The notes under the pieces are model-generated. The model was not told the DNA's origin. It saw only the letters and a program-made list of their open reading frames with translations, and searched no databases. From NCBI RefSeq assembly GCF_000312105.1, contig NZ_HE978637.1:590377-654376 (forward strand): a stretch of DNA of 64,000 nt, given 5' to 3'. The position numbers and the translations under genes were made by a program. Below, piece after piece: positions 21,637-33,278 of the stretch. Each line of letters begins with the position of its first letter. Positions within the stretch are counted from its first letter, which is position 1. This DNA is from Aeromicrobium massiliense JC14. GTDB taxonomy: Bacteria; Actinomycetota; Actinomycetes; Propionibacteriales; Nocardioidaceae.

Positions 21637-22917
21637 GTGAAGACCACACGACAGCTCGTCGGCGCCGCTGTGCTGACGCTCGTGACGGCTGCGGTCGCGG
21701 CCGGTTGCGGTGGCTCGAGCGGCGACGGCGACGACGTCACGCTCCGGGTGAACCTGTTCGGCAAGTTCGGCTACGAGAAGGCCTACGAGCAGTTCGAGAA
21801 GGACCACCCCGGCGTCAAGATCGTCGAGACCGCCGAGGGCGACCTGGGCAAGTACAACACCAAGCTCAGCCAGCAGATCGCCGCCAACGGCTCGGCCGGC
21901 GACGTGGTGGCGATCGAGGAGGGGCAGACGGTCTCGTTCCTGGCCGCCGCCGACAAGTTCGTCAACCTGCAGGACGCCGCCGGCGACACGAAGGACCAGT
22001 GGCTGCCCTGGGTGTGGGACAAGGCCACGACGGCCGACGGCAAGACCACGATCGGTCTCGGCACGGACGTCGGCGGCCTGGCCATGTGCTACCGCCGTGA
22101 CCTGTTCGAGAAGGCGGGCCTCCCGACCGATCGCGCCGAGCTGGCCAAGATGTGGACCACCTGGGACGACTTCATCGAGGTCGGCAAGCAGTTCCAGTCC
22201 GGCATCAAGGACGACAAGGTCCACTTCATCGACGCCGCCACCAACAACTACAACTCGATCCTCATGCAGAGCGGCGACTACACCTACTTCGACCGCGACG
22301 ACGAGCTCGTCGTGGAGGAGAACCCGGCCGTCAAGTCGTCGTGGGACACCGCGATGAAGATGATCGACGCCGACCTGAGCGCCAAGCTGGTCGCGTTCTC
22401 GGACGAGTGGAACGCCGGCTTCAAGAACGGCTCGTTCGCCACCGTGACGTGCCCGGCCTGGATGACGGCCTACATCACCGAGCAGGCGGGCGACGCGGGC
22501 AAGGGCCTGTGGGACATCGCCACCGTGCCCGGTGGTGGCGGCAACTGGGGCGGCTCGTGGCTGGGCGTGCCCAAGACCAGCAAGCACCAGAAGCTGGCCA
22601 CCGAGCTCGTCGAGTACCTGAGCGGCGAGGAGGGCCAGATGATGGCCTACGAGTCGGCCGGACGCCTGCCGTCCCTGCCCGCGCTGTACGACGACCCGGC
22701 GCTGACCGAGGACACCAACGAGTACTTCAGCGACGCCCCCACCGGTCAGCTCTTCGTGGCCGGCGCGAGCAGCCTGCAGCCGGTGTACCTGGGCACCAAG
22801 AACGTCCCGGTGCGTGACGCGGTGGAGAACGCGATGCGCAGCGTGGAGAACGGCCAGCGATCGGCGAGCAAGGGCTGGTCGACCGCGGTCTCGGACGCCG
22901 AGAAGGCGGCCCGCTGA
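21637..22917 (+). CDS. cebE: Cellobiose/oligosaccharide ABC transporter substrate-binding lipoprotein (CebE-like)
   Basis: Extracellular sugar-binding component, 426 aa. The signal peptide ends at AAGCGG (lipobox Cys about residue 25), followed by a polar linker. The mature part is a family 1 extracellular solute-binding protein: LRVNLFGKFGYEKAYEQF near the start, then aromatic-rich sugar-contact regions (WVWDKAT, WGGSWLGVPKTS). GTG 21637 follows AAGGAGG by 7 nt. The cellobiose assignment rests on the CebR-type operators, the GH1 glucosidase and the gene order, so it is inferred; another beta-glucoside is possible. Confidence 0.85.
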   Translation: MKTTRQLVGAAVLTLVTAAVAAGCGGSSGDGDDVTLRVNLFGKFGYEKAYEQFEKDHPGVKIVETAEGDLGKYNTKLSQQIAANGSAGDVVAIEEGQTVSFLAAADKFVNLQDAAGDTKDQWLPWVWDKATTADGKTTIGLGTDVGGLAMCYRRDLFEKAGLPTDRAELAKMWTTWDDFIEVGKQFQSGIKDDKVHFIDAATNNYNSILMQSGDYTYFDRDDELVVEENPAVKSSWDTAMKMIDADLSAKLVAFSDEWNAGFKNGSFATVTCPAWMTAYITEQAGDAGKGLWDIATVPGGGGNWGGSWLGVPKTSKHQKLATELVEYLSGEEGQMMAYESAGRLPSLPALYDDPALTEDTNEYFSDAPTGQLFVAGASSLQPVYLGTKNVPVRDAVENAMRSVENGQRSASKGWSTAVSDAEKAAR

Positions 22918-23942
22918 TGTCGGACGTGCGCCGCGCCGATCGTGCCACCGCGGCACGGCGCACGTCCGCCACCGGCCCCGTGGTGCCCGCACCGACCCTC
23001 CAGGCGGTGCGGGCCCCACGCGGTTGGCGGAAGCGTGGCGGGGGCGGACGGCGGGGGACCGAGGCGCGTGTGGCGCCCTACCTGTTCGTCTCGCCGTTCT
23101 TCCTGATCTTCGCCGTCTTCGGCCTCTTCCCGCTGCTGTACACGGCCTGGGTGTCGATGCACGACTGGAGCCTGCTGTCGGGCAACGAGGGCTTCGTGGG
23201 CCTGGGTAACTACCGCGACCTGGCCACCGACTCGCAGTTCTGGCGGGCGCTGGTCAACACGATGGGCATCTTCGTCATCGCGACGATCCCGCAGCTGGTC
23301 CTGGCCACGCTGCTGGCCCAGGCGCTCAACCACGGGCTGCGGGCCCGGACGTTCTGGCGGATGAGCGTGCTCGTCCCCAACGTCACGTCGGTCGCGGCGG
23401 TCGGCATCATCTTCTCGCTGATCTTCGCCCGCGACTTCGGCATCGTGAACTGGATGCTGGACTCCGTCGGCATCGGCGCGATCGACTGGCAGGCGCACCG
23501 CTGGTCGTCCTGGCTGGCCATCTCGGTGATGGTCGACTGGCGCTGGACCGGCTACAACGCGCTCATCCTGCTCGCCGCCCTGCAGTCGGTGCCCAAGGAG
23601 CTGTACGAGGCCGCCCGCATCGACGGAGCCTCGGCCTGGCGGCAGTTCTGGAGCATCACCGTGCCGATGCTGCGTCCCACGCTCGTCTTCGTGACGATCG
23701 TGGCCACCATCGGCGGCGTCCAGTTGTTCACCGAGCCGCTGCTGTTCGGCTCCGGCGTCAACGCCATCGCCGGTGGCACCACCGGCCAGTACCAGACCGT
23801 CGCGATGTACCTGGTGCAGGAGGCCTTCACCGGCCAGCGCTTCGGCTACGCGGCGACGATCGCGTGGGTGCTGTTCCTGCTCATCGGCCTGGTGTCGGCC
23901 ATCAACCTCCTGCTCCTGCGACGCATCCGATCGGCGGACTGA
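22917..23942 (+). CDS. cebF: Sugar ABC transporter permease (CebF-like)
   Basis: A 341-aa inner-membrane permease of the MalF type with about six transmembrane helices after a cytoplasmic N-terminal region of about 50 residues rich in Arg and Pro. The cytoplasmic EAA loop that contacts the ATPase is clear: [21 protein letters not shown]. It overlaps the cebE stop by one base. It pairs with the next gene to form the translocation pore. Confidence 0.92.
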   Translation: MSDVRRADRATAARRTSATGPVVPAPTLQAVRAPRGWRKRGGGGRRGTEARVAPYLFVSPFFLIFAVFGLFPLLYTAWVSMHDWSLLSGNEGFVGLGNYRDLATDSQFWRALVNTMGIFVIATIPQLVLATLLAQALNHGLRARTFWRMSVLVPNVTSVAAVGIIFSLIFARDFGIVNWMLDSVGIGAIDWQAHRWSSWLAISVMVDWRWTGYNALILLAALQSVPKELYEAARIDGASAWRQFWSITVPMLRPTLVFVTIVATIGGVQLFTEPLLFGSGVNAIAGGTTGQYQTVAMYLVQEAFTGQRFGYAATIAWVLFLLIGLVSAINLLLLRRIRSAD

Positions 23943-23944
23943 CC

Positions 23945-24766
23945 ATGCGACGTGCCCCAGTCACCCTCTACGTGGCGCTGGCCCTCACCGGGCTGCTCTC
24001 CATCGCGCCGCTGTACTTCATGCTGGTCATGGCCTCGCGCACGACCAGCGAGATCCTCAGCCTGCCGCCGCCGCTCATCCCCGGCGGGGAGCTGTTCGGC
24101 AACATCGAGCGGGTCTTCGCCAACGAGGACGTCATCTTCGGCCAGGCGCTGCTCAACAGCCTGATCGTCGCCGGCGTGACCACGGTGTCGGTGGTCGTGT
24201 GCTCGTCGCTGGCCGGCTTCGCGTTCGCGAAGCTGCAGTTCCGCGGCCGCAGCGCGCTGCTGCTGGTCGTCGTCGGCACGATGATGATCCCCGTGCAGCT
24301 GGGCCTGGTGCCGCTGTACATGCTCATGAACAAGCTCGGCCTCAACGGCCAGCTGTCGTCGGTGATCCTGCCGTTCCTGGTCACCGGGTTCGGCGTGTTC
24401 ATGATGCGCCAGTACGCCAGCCAGGCGATCCCGGACGAGCTGATCGAGGCCGCGCGGCTGGACGGGGCGTCCACGTGGCGCATCTTCCGCAGCATCGTCT
24501 TCCCGGTGCTGCGACCGGCGGCCGCCGTCCTGGGCCTGCTGACGTTCATGGAGCGCTGGAACGACTTCCTGTGGCCCTACCTCGCGCTCGACGCCGAGCA
24601 CCCCACCGTCCAGGTCGCGCTCTCGCGGCTGTCCGGCGGCTACTACACCGACCAGGCGCTGGTGATGGCCGGGACCCTCATGGGCACCCTGCCGCTCGTC
24701 GTGGTCTTCATCCTGTTCGGCCGCCAGATCATCGGCGGCATCATGGAAGGCGGTCTCAAGGCATGA
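23945..24766 (+). CDS. cebG: Sugar ABC transporter permease (CebG-like)
   Basis: A 273-aa MalG-type permease with six predicted transmembrane segments. The EAA loop reads [22 protein letters not shown] (about residues 168-189). ATG 23945 begins 2 bp after the cebF stop. No ATP-binding subunit is encoded in the operon. Streptomyces Ceb importers use the shared ATPase MsiK encoded elsewhere, and the same is likely here. Confidence 0.92.
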   Translation: MRRAPVTLYVALALTGLLSIAPLYFMLVMASRTTSEILSLPPPLIPGGELFGNIERVFANEDVIFGQALLNSLIVAGVTTVSVVVCSSLAGFAFAKLQFRGRSALLLVVVGTMMIPVQLGLVPLYMLMNKLGLNGQLSSVILPFLVTGFGVFMMRQYASQAIPDELIEAARLDGASTWRIFRSIVFPVLRPAAAVLGLLTFMERWNDFLWPYLALDAEHPTVQVALSRLSGGYYTDQALVMAGTLMGTLPLVVVFILFGRQIIGGIMEGGLKA

Positions 24767-26151
24767 CGCTCGACCTGGCGGCACTGCGCCACGACTTCAC
24801 CTGGGGCGTCGCGACGTCCTCGTACCAGATCGAGGGAGCCGTGGACGTCGACGGCCGCACCCCGTCGATCTGGGACGCCTTCTGCGCCACGCCCGGGCGC
24901 GTCCGTGACGGCGACACCGGCGAGCCCGGCTGCGACCACTACCGCCGCTGGGAGGACGACGTGGAGCTCATGACCGGGCTCGGCGTTGACGCCTACCGGC
25001 TCTCGCTGTCGTGGCCGCGGCTGCAGCCCGGCGGCAAGGGCCCGGCGAACCAGCTCGGCGTCGACTTCTACGACCGCCTGGTCGACCGGCTGCTGGAGCG
25101 CGGCATCACCCCGTGGATCACGCTGTACCACTGGGACCTGCCGCTGGAGCTCGAGCAGGGCGGTGGCTGGCCGGTGCGCGAAACCGCCGAGCGGTTCGCC
25201 GACATGACGACGCTGGCGGCGGAGGCGCTGGGGGACCGGGTCAAGCACTGGATCACGCTGAACGAGCCGTGGTGCTCGGCGTTCCTGGGCTACGGCAGCG
25301 GCGTGCACGCCCCGGGTCGCACCGACCCGGCCGACGCGCTGGCCGCCTCGCACCACCTGATGCTCGGCCACGGGATGGCCGTCGACCGGCTCCGGGCTGC
25401 TGTGCCGGACGCGCAGGTCGGCGTCACCGTCAACCTGTACCCGGTGAGCCCGGTCGACGACTCCGGCCGCCATGACGACGCCGTCCGGCGCGTCGACGGG
25501 CTCATGAACCGCTGGTTCCTCGACCCGATGCTGCGGGGGAGCTACCCGGCCGACGTGCTCGAGGACGTCCGCAGCGTCACCGACGCCTCGTTCGTGCAGG
25601 ACGGCGACCTGGAGACCATGTCGCCGGCGCTGGACTTCCTCGGCGTCAACTACTACACGCGGCACGTGGTGGGGTCGACCCCGTGGCCGTCGGCCTCGTT
25701 CGCCCAGTTCCACAGCCGCGACGTGCCCAAGACGGCGCTCGGCTGGGACGTCGACCCGGCCGGCCTCACCGAGGTGCTGGAGCGGCTGCACCGCGAGTAC
25801 CCGCGGCTGCCGCTGTACATCACCGAGAACGGGGCGGCGTTCGACGACGTCCTGGAGGGCGACGCCGTGCACGACGAGCGGCGCGTCGCCTTCCTGCGCG
25901 ACCACCTGGGTGCCGTGACCGACGCGTGCCGGACCGGCGCCGACGTGCGCGGGTACTTCGCCTGGTCGCTCATGGACAACTTCGAGTGGGCCGAGGGGTA
26001 CGCCTCGCGGTTCGGCATCGTCCACGTCGACTACGACACCCAGGAGCGGACGCTCAAGGACAGCGCGCACTGGTACAAAGACCTCATGAACGCCCACCGC
26101 GGACAGGCCGGCCGGTCCGGAGTCCCGCACGACGGGAGCCGCGCCGGGTGA
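24763..26151 (+). CDS. bglC: GH1 family beta-glucosidase
   Basis: Cytoplasmic beta-glucosidase, 462 aa without a signal peptide, so it should hydrolyse imported cellobiose or related beta-glucosides to glucose. GH1 features: the N-terminal [16 protein letters not shown], the acid/base TLNEPW with E168, the nucleophile YITENGAAF with E355, and the C-terminal [13 protein letters not shown]. It overlaps the cebG stop by 4 nt, so it is co-translated with the importer. Confidence 0.93.
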   Translation: MTLDLAALRHDFTWGVATSSYQIEGAVDVDGRTPSIWDAFCATPGRVRDGDTGEPGCDHYRRWEDDVELMTGLGVDAYRLSLSWPRLQPGGKGPANQLGVDFYDRLVDRLLERGITPWITLYHWDLPLELEQGGGWPVRETAERFADMTTLAAEALGDRVKHWITLNEPWCSAFLGYGSGVHAPGRTDPADALAASHHLMLGHGMAVDRLRAAVPDAQVGVTVNLYPVSPVDDSGRHDDAVRRVDGLMNRWFLDPMLRGSYPADVLEDVRSVTDASFVQDGDLETMSPALDFLGVNYYTRHVVGSTPWPSASFAQFHSRDVPKTALGWDVDPAGLTEVLERLHREYPRLPLYITENGAAFDDVLEGDAVHDERRVAFLRDHLGAVTDACRTGADVRGYFAWSLMDNFEWAEGYASRFGIVHVDYDTQERTLKDSAHWYKDLMNAHRGQAGRSGVPHDGSRAG

Positions 26152-27164
26152 GCGCCATGGGGCCGCCGACGCTGGAGCAGGTCGCCGCGCGGGCGGGAGT
26201 CGGACGCGGCACGGCGTCGCGCGTCATCAACGGCTCCTCCCAGGTGTCGCCGCGCACCCGGGAGGCGGTGCTGCAGGCCGTCGCCGACCTCGGCTACGTG
26301 CCCAACCAGGCGGCCCGCGCGCTGGTCACCCGGCGCACCGGCATGGTGGCCCTGGTCATCGCTGAGTCCGAGGAGCGGATCTTCGGCGAGCCGTTCTTCG
26401 CCGGCGTGGTGCGCGGCATCTCCGCCGAGCTGGCCGACGCCTCGCGCCAGCTGGTCCTGTCCCTCGTGCAGTCCGAGGAGCAGGCCGAGCGCCTGCATGG
26501 CTTCCTGTCGCCGGCTCACGTAGACGGCGTGCTGGCGCTGTCGATCCACGACGACGGCGCGCTGCCGGTCGACCTCAGCGCCCGCGGCATCCCGACCGTG
26601 CTCGGCGGCCGCTCCGAGCGCTGGCCCGAGGCGTCGTACGTCGACGTCGACAACCGGGCCGGCGCCCGCACCGCCGTGCAGCACCTGCTGCGACGCGGAC
26701 GTCGCACGATCGCCACCGTCACCGGCCCGCAGGGCATGACCGCCGGACGTGACCGGCGCGACGGCTACGGCGACGCCCTGCGCGACGCCGGTCTCGCCGC
26801 CGACCCGGCGCTGGTGGCCGAGGGCGACTTCAGCGAGGCGTCCGGCCACGCCGCGACGCGGGCGCTGCTCGAGCGCTGCCCCGGACTGGACGCCGTCTTC
26901 GCGGCCAGCGACCTCATGGCGCTGGGCGCGATCCGCGCGCTGCGCGAGGCCGGCCGCTCCGTGCCCGGTGACGTCGCCGTGGTCGGCTTCGACGGCATCC
27001 CGCGGGGGGCCGCCCACGAGCCGCCGTTGACCACCGTCGTCCAGCCGCTCGACCGGCTCGGCCGCGAGATGGCGCGCATGGTGCTGCGCCACGTCGACGG
27101 CGCGCCCACGGGCCCCGAGCAGCTCGTGCTGCCGGTCGAGCTCACCGTCGGCGGCACCTCCTGA
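26148..27164 (+). CDS. cebR: LacI family transcriptional regulator (CebR-like)
   Basis: A 338-aa repressor with an N-terminal LacI helix-turn-helix ([34 protein letters not shown]), the hinge [12 protein letters not shown], and a periplasmic-binding-protein-like effector domain. GTG 26148 overlaps the bglC stop and has GGGAG 9 nt upstream; ATG 26157 is the alternative. In Streptomyces cebR lies upstream of cebEFG. Here it is the last gene of the operon, so it should repress its own synthesis through the two operators before cebE. Confidence 0.88.
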   Translation: MSAMGPPTLEQVAARAGVGRGTASRVINGSSQVSPRTREAVLQAVADLGYVPNQAARALVTRRTGMVALVIAESEERIFGEPFFAGVVRGISAELADASRQLVLSLVQSEEQAERLHGFLSPAHVDGVLALSIHDDGALPVDLSARGIPTVLGGRSERWPEASYVDVDNRAGARTAVQHLLRRGRRTIATVTGPQGMTAGRDRRDGYGDALRDAGLAADPALVAEGDFSEASGHAATRALLERCPGLDAVFAASDLMALGAIRALREAGRSVPGDVAVVGFDGIPRGAAHEPPLTTVVQPLDRLGREMARMVLRHVDGAPTGPEQLVLPVELTVGGTS

Positions 27165-27202
27165 GCGACGCCCGGCCCGGCGACGGGGGAGCGCGTCGTT
27201 AG

Positions 27203-28561
<1,359 letters not shown>

Positions 28562-28577
28562 GCCGCCCGGAGGTCGA

Positions 28578-28583
28578 TAGCAT
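28578..28583 (+). promoter_or_regulatory. -10 element for leaderless dapB
   Basis: TAGCAT is followed by a 7-nt spacer and ATG 28591. It begins 17 bp after the gdhA stop. Confidence 0.55.
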
Positions 28584-28590
28584 CGGCGCC

Positions 28591-29334
28591 ATGACACGGG
28601 TCGCGGTGCTGGGAGCCAAGGGACGCATGGGCACGGAGGCGGTCAAGGCCGTCGGTGCCGCCGACGGCCTGGAGGTCGTCGCCGAGATCGGGTCGGGCGA
28701 CCCGCTCGAGGCCATCGTCGAGGCCGGGGCCGAGGTCGCGGTCGAGCTGACCCGCCCGGACGTCGCCATGGAGCACGTCCGCTTCTGCGTCGAGCACGGC
28801 ATCCACGTCGTCGTCGGCACGTCCGGCTTCGACGACGCCAAGGTGGCCCAGGTGCGCGAGCTGCTGGCCGACCACCCGGGCGTCGGTGTCGTGGTGGCGC
28901 CGAACTTCTCGATCGGCGCGGTGCTGATGATGCGCTTCGCCGCGATCGCCGCGCCGTTCTTCGAGTCCGTCGAGGTGGTCGAGATGCACCACCCGGACAA
29001 GGTGGACGCGCCGTCGGGCACCGCCGTCCGCACCGCCGAGCTCATCGCCGCCGCGCGGCGCGAGGCCGGCTCGGCGTCGCTGCCGGACGCGACCCGCACC
29101 GACCCGGACGGCTCGCGCGGCGCGACCGTCGACGGCATCCCGGTGCACGCCGTGCGCATGCGCGGCTTCACCGCCTCGCAGGAGGTGCTGCTCGGCGACC
29201 CGGGCGAGATCTTCTCCATCCGGCACGACTCCTCGCACCGGGAGTCGTTCATGCCCGGCGTGCTGGCCGCCGTCCGCGCCGTGCCGCAGCGTCCGGGCGT
29301 GACGGTCGGCCTGGACTCGATTCTCGGGCTGTAG
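28591..29334 (+). CDS. dapB: 4-hydroxy-tetrahydrodipicolinate reductase
   Basis: Second committed step of the diaminopimelate/lysine branch. The 247-aa product has the nucleotide-binding VLGAKGRMG near the N-terminus, VVGTSGFDD, and the DapB signature EMHHPDKVDAPSGTA (about residues 131-145) with the catalytic His and Lys. dapA (35.4 kb) and dapF (61.2 kb) occur elsewhere in this window. The 3' end almost touches the convergent azlD. Confidence 0.95.
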   Translation: MTRVAVLGAKGRMGTEAVKAVGAADGLEVVAEIGSGDPLEAIVEAGAEVAVELTRPDVAMEHVRFCVEHGIHVVVGTSGFDDAKVAQVRELLADHPGVGVVVAPNFSIGAVLMMRFAAIAAPFFESVEVVEMHHPDKVDAPSGTAVRTAELIAAARREAGSASLPDATRTDPDGSRGATVDGIPVHAVRMRGFTASQEVLLGDPGEIFSIRHDSSHRESFMPGVLAAVRAVPQRPGVTVGLDSILGL

Positions 29335-29337
29335 CCG

Positions 29338-29643
29338 CTAGAACAGCAGGCGCACGACGGCCGCGACCAAGGCGGCGCCGACCACCACGGGCAGGAACGA
29401 CATCCTCAGCGCGAGCATGCCGGCCGCCGCGAGCAGCGCGACCGCGCGCGCGTCCAGCACGAGGTCCGACCCGTCGGCCAGCACCTGCACCGCCACGAGC
29501 GCCCCGAGCAGGGCCACGGGGATGAGGTCGGAGACGCGCCGGGTGAACGGGTGGTCCAGGACGCGCTGCGGGACGGCCAGTCCGGCCAGCTTGAGGGCGT
29601 AGGTGCCGACGACGAGCACGCCGATCGCGAGCCAGAGCGTCAC
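29338..29643 (-). CDS. azlD: AzlD family branched-chain amino acid exporter small subunit
   Basis: A 101-aa membrane protein with about four hydrophobic segments and the AzlD features YALKLAGLAVPQR near the start and RRVSDLIPVALLGALVA in the middle. The start is GTG at 29643, overlapping the azlC stop (GTGA), so the pair is coupled. AzlC and AzlD together export branched-chain amino acids or related compounds. Confidence 0.88.
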   Translation of the reverse strand: MTLWLAIGVLVVGTYALKLAGLAVPQRVLDHPFTRRVSDLIPVALLGALVAVQVLADGSDLVLDARAVALLAAAGMLALRMSFLPVVVGAALVAAVVRLLF

Positions 29644-30317
29644 GCGGCCCGCTCCTTCTGCGTCAGCAGCCCGACGAGGACGGCCACCGCGCCGCCGGCG
29701 ATGATCGGGACCCCGGCGGGGGAGAGCGGCACCAGGCCGGTGGCGACGGCGGCACCGACCAGCGCGACCGAGCGCGCGTGCCACGTGGTCAGGCGGGGCC
29801 ACAGCAGCGCCAGGAACGCGGCACCCACCGCGGCGTCGAGCCCGTACGTGCGCGGGTCACCGATGGCCTCGCCGGCCAGGGCCCCGAGCAGCGTGAACAG
29901 GTTCCAGAGCACGAGGATGCCGACACCCGTCCACCAGAACGCCACGCGGGCTGACCGGGTGTCGTCCTGGCCGAGCGCCATCGCCGTGGACTCGTCGATC
30001 ACCACGTGGGCCGCGGGCAGCCGGGCCGCGCCGCGCAGCCGCAGCAGGGGAGCGAGGCTGATGCCGTAGAACGTGTTGCGGGTGCCCAGGAGGAGCGCGG
30101 TCAGGGCACCGGCGAACGGGTTGCCACCGGACGCGACGACGCCGATGAACGCGAACTGCGACGCCCCGGTGAACACGAGCAACGACAGCAGGCAGGTCTG
30201 CAGCACGTCCAGGCCGGACGTGACGCCGATGGCACCGAACGAGATGCCGTAGGCGCCCGTCGGGACGGCGACGCCCAGCGAGTCGGCGATGATCCGGCGG
30301 TCGGTCGGCTCGGTCAT
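29640..30317 (-). CDS. azlC: AzlC family branched-chain amino acid exporter large subunit
   Basis: A 225-aa membrane protein with the AzlC signature: PTGAYGISFGAIG near residue 20, TGASQFAFIGVV (about 50-61) and GTRNTFYGISLAPLL (about 78-92), within six or more hydrophobic segments. It probably exports leucine-type or azaleucine-like substrates. The start is ATG 30317 with only a weak ribosome-binding site. It follows a GNAT gene on the same strand after 28 bp. Confidence 0.9.
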   Translation of the reverse strand: MTEPTDRRIIADSLGVAVPTGAYGISFGAIGVTSGLDVLQTCLLSLLVFTGASQFAFIGVVASGGNPFAGALTALLLGTRNTFYGISLAPLLRLRGAARLPAAHVVIDESTAMALGQDDTRSARVAFWWTGVGILVLWNLFTLLGALAGEAIGDPRTYGLDAAVGAAFLALLWPRLTTWHARSVALVGAAVATGLVPLSPAGVPIIAGGAVAVLVGLLTQKERAA

Positions 30318-30345
30318 GCCGTCACCGCCAGGGGAGGGCGCTCGC

Positions 30346-30879
30346 TCATGCCGTGAGCGCGGTGTGCAGCCGGACCTGGCGCAGTCGGGCGCCGCCGGGA
30401 CCCTCGAGCTCGCGGAACGCGCCGTCGGCGGCCCAGCCGGCGCCGAGCGCGAACGCCCGGACGTCGTCGGCGGTCGACGGGATCCACCAGGTCGCGCGGG
30501 TGAAGCCGTCGGCGACGAGGGTGTCGGCCGCGGCCTGCAGCAGCCGCGAGCCGTGGCCGGCGCCGCGGTGCTCGGGCGACACGACGAGCTCGCCGAGCTC
30601 GCCGTCGGCGACCGGGTCGGCGTCCGCGTCCTGGGCCGGGTGGAGCAGGGCGTAGCCGCGCAGGTGGGGTCCCTCGGTCGCGACGAGCACGCGGGCGCGG
30701 GCGTCGGCCGGGCGGGCCAGCACCGACGCCCAGGGGCCGGCGAGGTCGTCGGCGGTCAACCCCACGAGCGCCGGCCCGAGCGTGTCGCCGTAGTCGTGGC
30801 GCCACGCGGCGAGCTGCAGCGCGCCCAGCACCGGGGCGTCGTCGGGCCAGGCCAGCCGGGCACCCAGGTCAGCGTCCAC
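30346..30879 (-). CDS. GNAT family N-acetyltransferase
   Basis: A 177-aa single-domain acetyltransferase. The acetyl-CoA loop [19 protein letters not shown] lies at about residues 98-116, after the ELGELVVS strand; the C-terminal part ([16 protein letters not shown]) is the usual last strand-helix unit. The substrate is unknown. GTG 30879 has GAGACT 7 nt upstream on the minus strand, a weak match to the leaderless pattern. It is divergent from thyA. Confidence 0.85.
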   Translation of the reverse strand: MDADLGARLAWPDDAPVLGALQLAAWRHDYGDTLGPALVGLTADDLAGPWASVLARPADARARVLVATEGPHLRGYALLHPAQDADADPVADGELGELVVSPEHRGAGHGSRLLQAAADTLVADGFTRATWWIPSTADDVRAFALGAGWAADGAFRELEGPGGARLRQVRLHTALTA

Positions 30880-30916
30880 GGGCGCGAGTCTCCCACAGCC
30901 CGTCGGTCCGCTGTCG

Positions 30917-30922
30917 TAGCCT
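30917..30922 (+). promoter_or_regulatory. -10 element for leaderless thyA
   Basis: TAGCCT is followed by 7 nt and ATG 30930. It also serves folA, which overlaps thyA. Confidence 0.55.
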
Positions 30923-30929
30923 GGGCGCC

Positions 30930-31745
30930 ATGCGCGCGTACCTCGACCTCGTCCAGCGGATCCTCGACGAGGGGGTCGAGAAGTCCGACCGCACGGGCAC
31001 CGGCACGCGCAGCGTGTTCGGCCACCAGATGCGCTTCGACCTCACCGAGGGCTTCCCGCTGGTGACGACCAAGAAGATCTACACGCGCGCCGTGTTCGCC
31101 GAGCTGCTGTGGTTCATCGCCGGCGACACCAACAACAACACGCTGCGCGAGCAGAACGTCACGATCTGGGACGAGTGGGCCGACCCCGAGACCGGCGACC
31201 TCGGCCCGGTCTACGGGGCGCAGTGGCGCTCGTGGCCGACCCCCGACGGCGGCCACGTCGACCAGCTGGCGAAGGTGATCGCCGACCTGAAGGCCAACCC
31301 CGACTCGCGCCGGCACATCGTCAGCGCCTGGAACGTGGCCGAGCTCGACAAGATGGCCCTGGCCCCGTGCCACGCGTTCTTCCAGTTCTACGTGGTGCCG
31401 GCCGTCGACGGCGGACGTCCGCGGCTGTCGTGCCAGCTCTACCAGCGCAGCGCCGACGTCTTCCTCGGCGTGCCGTTCAACATCGCGTCCTACGCGCTGC
31501 TCACCCACATGGTGGCCCAGGTGTGCGGCTACGACGTGGGTGACTTCGTGCACACCTTCGGCGACGCCCACCTGTACCTCAACCACCTCGACCAGGCCCG
31601 CGAGCAGCTCACGCGCGACCCCCGTCCGCTGCCGACGCTGCACCTGGACCCGGCGGTCACCGACATCGACGGGTTCACGCTGGAGTCGATCACGCTGGAG
31701 GGCTACGACCCGCACCCGGCGATCAAGGCGCCGATCGCCGTATGA
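30930..31745 (+). CDS. thyA: Thymidylate synthase
   Basis: Methylates dUMP to dTMP using methylene-tetrahydrofolate. The 271-aa product has [19 protein letters not shown] at the start, [17 protein letters not shown], the active site [11 protein letters not shown] with C147, and the C-terminal [13 protein letters not shown]. It lacks the insertion of the longer forms. It overlaps folA by 4 nt, the common thyA-folA pair. Confidence 0.96.
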   Translation: MRAYLDLVQRILDEGVEKSDRTGTGTRSVFGHQMRFDLTEGFPLVTTKKIYTRAVFAELLWFIAGDTNNNTLREQNVTIWDEWADPETGDLGPVYGAQWRSWPTPDGGHVDQLAKVIADLKANPDSRRHIVSAWNVAELDKMALAPCHAFFQFYVVPAVDGGRPRLSCQLYQRSADVFLGVPFNIASYALLTHMVAQVCGYDVGDFVHTFGDAHLYLNHLDQAREQLTRDPRPLPTLHLDPAVTDIDGFTLESITLEGYDPHPAIKAPIAV

Positions 31746-32230
31746 CGGTCACGATCGTCGTCGCGGTCGGCCGCAACGGCGTCATCGGACGCGACGGCGG
31801 CATGCCGTGGCCGCGCACCGGCGACATGCGCCAGTTCAAGGAGCTGACCTGGGGCCACCCGGTCGTCATGGGCCGGGCCACGTTCGAGTCCATCGGCCGG
31901 CCGCTGCCCGGACGCACGTCGGTCGTGCTGACCCGGCGGTCCGACTGGCAGCCGGGTCACGACGACGTCGTCGTGACGCACGACCTGCGCGAGGCGCTCG
32001 CCGCGGCGTCCGCCCTCGACGACGAGGTGTTCCTGGTCGGCGGGGCCCAGGTGTACGCCGAGGCGCTCGAGGCCGGGCTGGTCGACCGCATGGTCGTGAC
32101 CCACGTGCCGCTCGAGCCGGAGGGCGACGCCTCCCTGGCGCCGATCGACGCGGACGTGTGGCGCGAGGTCGGGCGCACGTCCCACACGGGCACGCCCGAC
32201 TACGAGATCGCGACCTACGAGCGGCGCTAG
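31742..32230 (+). CDS. folA: Dihydrofolate reductase
   Basis: Regenerates tetrahydrofolate from the dihydrofolate made by ThyA. The 162-aa product has the [20 protein letters not shown] substrate loop, the [18 protein letters not shown] segment and the [13 protein letters not shown] motif. ATG 31742 overlaps the thyA stop, indicating co-translation. It converges on the GH18-like gene with a 4-bp overlap. Confidence 0.95.
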   Translation: MTVTIVVAVGRNGVIGRDGGMPWPRTGDMRQFKELTWGHPVVMGRATFESIGRPLPGRTSVVLTRRSDWQPGHDDVVVTHDLREALAAASALDDEVFLVGGAQVYAEALEAGLVDRMVVTHVPLEPEGDASLAPIDADVWREVGRTSHTGTPDYEIATYERR

Positions 32231-33201
32231 CGCAGCCGGCCGGACGACCCGACCTGCCAGATCGCGACGCCGCGGACGCCCGCCGCCCGGGCGACCTGCT
32301 CGCGGGCCCGCAGCGACCGGCGGTCCGACCACCAGATCGTCCGTCCGCCGGGCAGCCGCGCGTGCCACTCGGCGTGCTTGCGGCTCCAGCGCGCGCGGTC
32401 GCCGGCGAGGCGACGGGCCTGCGGCACGGTGAGGGTCCCCGCTCCGCCGCCCCACTGGTAGCCGTAGGCGGCGACACCGAGGTCGACCTTGCGCCGCGGC
32501 ACGCGGCTGACCAGGAAGCGCAGCTCGGAGCGCACCCACCGCACCGAGCCGATCGTGCCCGGTCCCGACCAGGTCGGGCCGTGCTGGTCGTAGGCCATGA
32601 GCACGACGCGGTCGAGGCTGCGGGCGAGCCGTCGCAGGTCGTAGCCGCGGGCGCGGTAGCCGGCGTCGTCCGAGGACGCCATGACGGCCATCGACAGCGA
32701 GGCGCGGCGGGGGAGCGCCTGGCGCAGCTCGCGGGTGAACGCGACGAGGCCGGCCGTGTCGCGGGGCGCCAGCGACTCCAGGTCGACCTGGACGCCGTCG
32801 AAGGCGCGGGCCCGGCGCACCAGGCTGCGGACGACCGCCGCCCGGTTGCTGCGCGACGACAGCATGCGGTATGCCAGTGCCTCGTCGAAGTCGCCGAGCG
32901 CGTCGGTGTAGTTGGAGACCAGCAGCACCGCCTTGCGGTCGTGGCGCTGCGCGGTGCGGCGCAGGGCGTGCGCCTCGCGGCTCACGGATGTCACGGCGCG
33001 GGGACCGTCGAGCACGACGCCGTCGACGCCGATGGTCCGCAGGTAGCGGCCGTCGCGCGTGACGTCGGCGGGACGGGTGTCGCCGGCCAGGGCGTACCCG
33101 GTGACGTCGAGCCGGCGGGACGCGCTGGCGTCCGCCGCGTACGCCGGTGCCAGGAGGGCGACGGAGACGAGCAGGGCGACGAGTCGGGGCGCGCGGGTCA
33201 C
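32227..33201 (-). CDS. Secreted GH18-like glycosyl hydrolase domain protein
   Basis: A protein of about 324 aa with a signal peptide (LVALLVSVALLAPAYA). The catalytic-type motif FDGVQVDLESL keeps the first Asp, the last Asp and the catalytic Glu of the GH18 DxxDxDxE pattern. It has Gln where chitinases have the middle Asp, as in YaaH-type peptidoglycan-active members. VLMAYDQHGPTWSGPG and the late IWWSDRRSL and GVAIWQVGSS strands support the TIM barrel. The substrate could be peptidoglycan or chitin-like glycans. The start is uncertain: GTG 33201 gives a clean signal peptide and GTG 33216 is also possible. Confidence 0.75.
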   Translation of the reverse strand: MTRAPRLVALLVSVALLAPAYAADASASRRLDVTGYALAGDTRPADVTRDGRYLRTIGVDGVVLDGPRAVTSVSREAHALRRTAQRHDRKAVLLVSNYTDALGDFDEALAYRMLSSRSNRAAVVRSLVRRARAFDGVQVDLESLAPRDTAGLVAFTRELRQALPRRASLSMAVMASSDDAGYRARGYDLRRLARSLDRVVLMAYDQHGPTWSGPGTIGSVRWVRSELRFLVSRVPRRKVDLGVAAYGYQWGGGAGTLTVPQARRLAGDRARWSRKHAEWHARLPGGRTIWWSDRRSLRAREQVARAAGVRGVAIWQVGSSGRLR

Positions 33202-33278
33202 GGGCCCAGTGAACACGAGCGCTGCCGTCCGCGTCCGCCCCACTCCCGGGACGTCGCGCAGGTCACCGTCGGTGCGGC

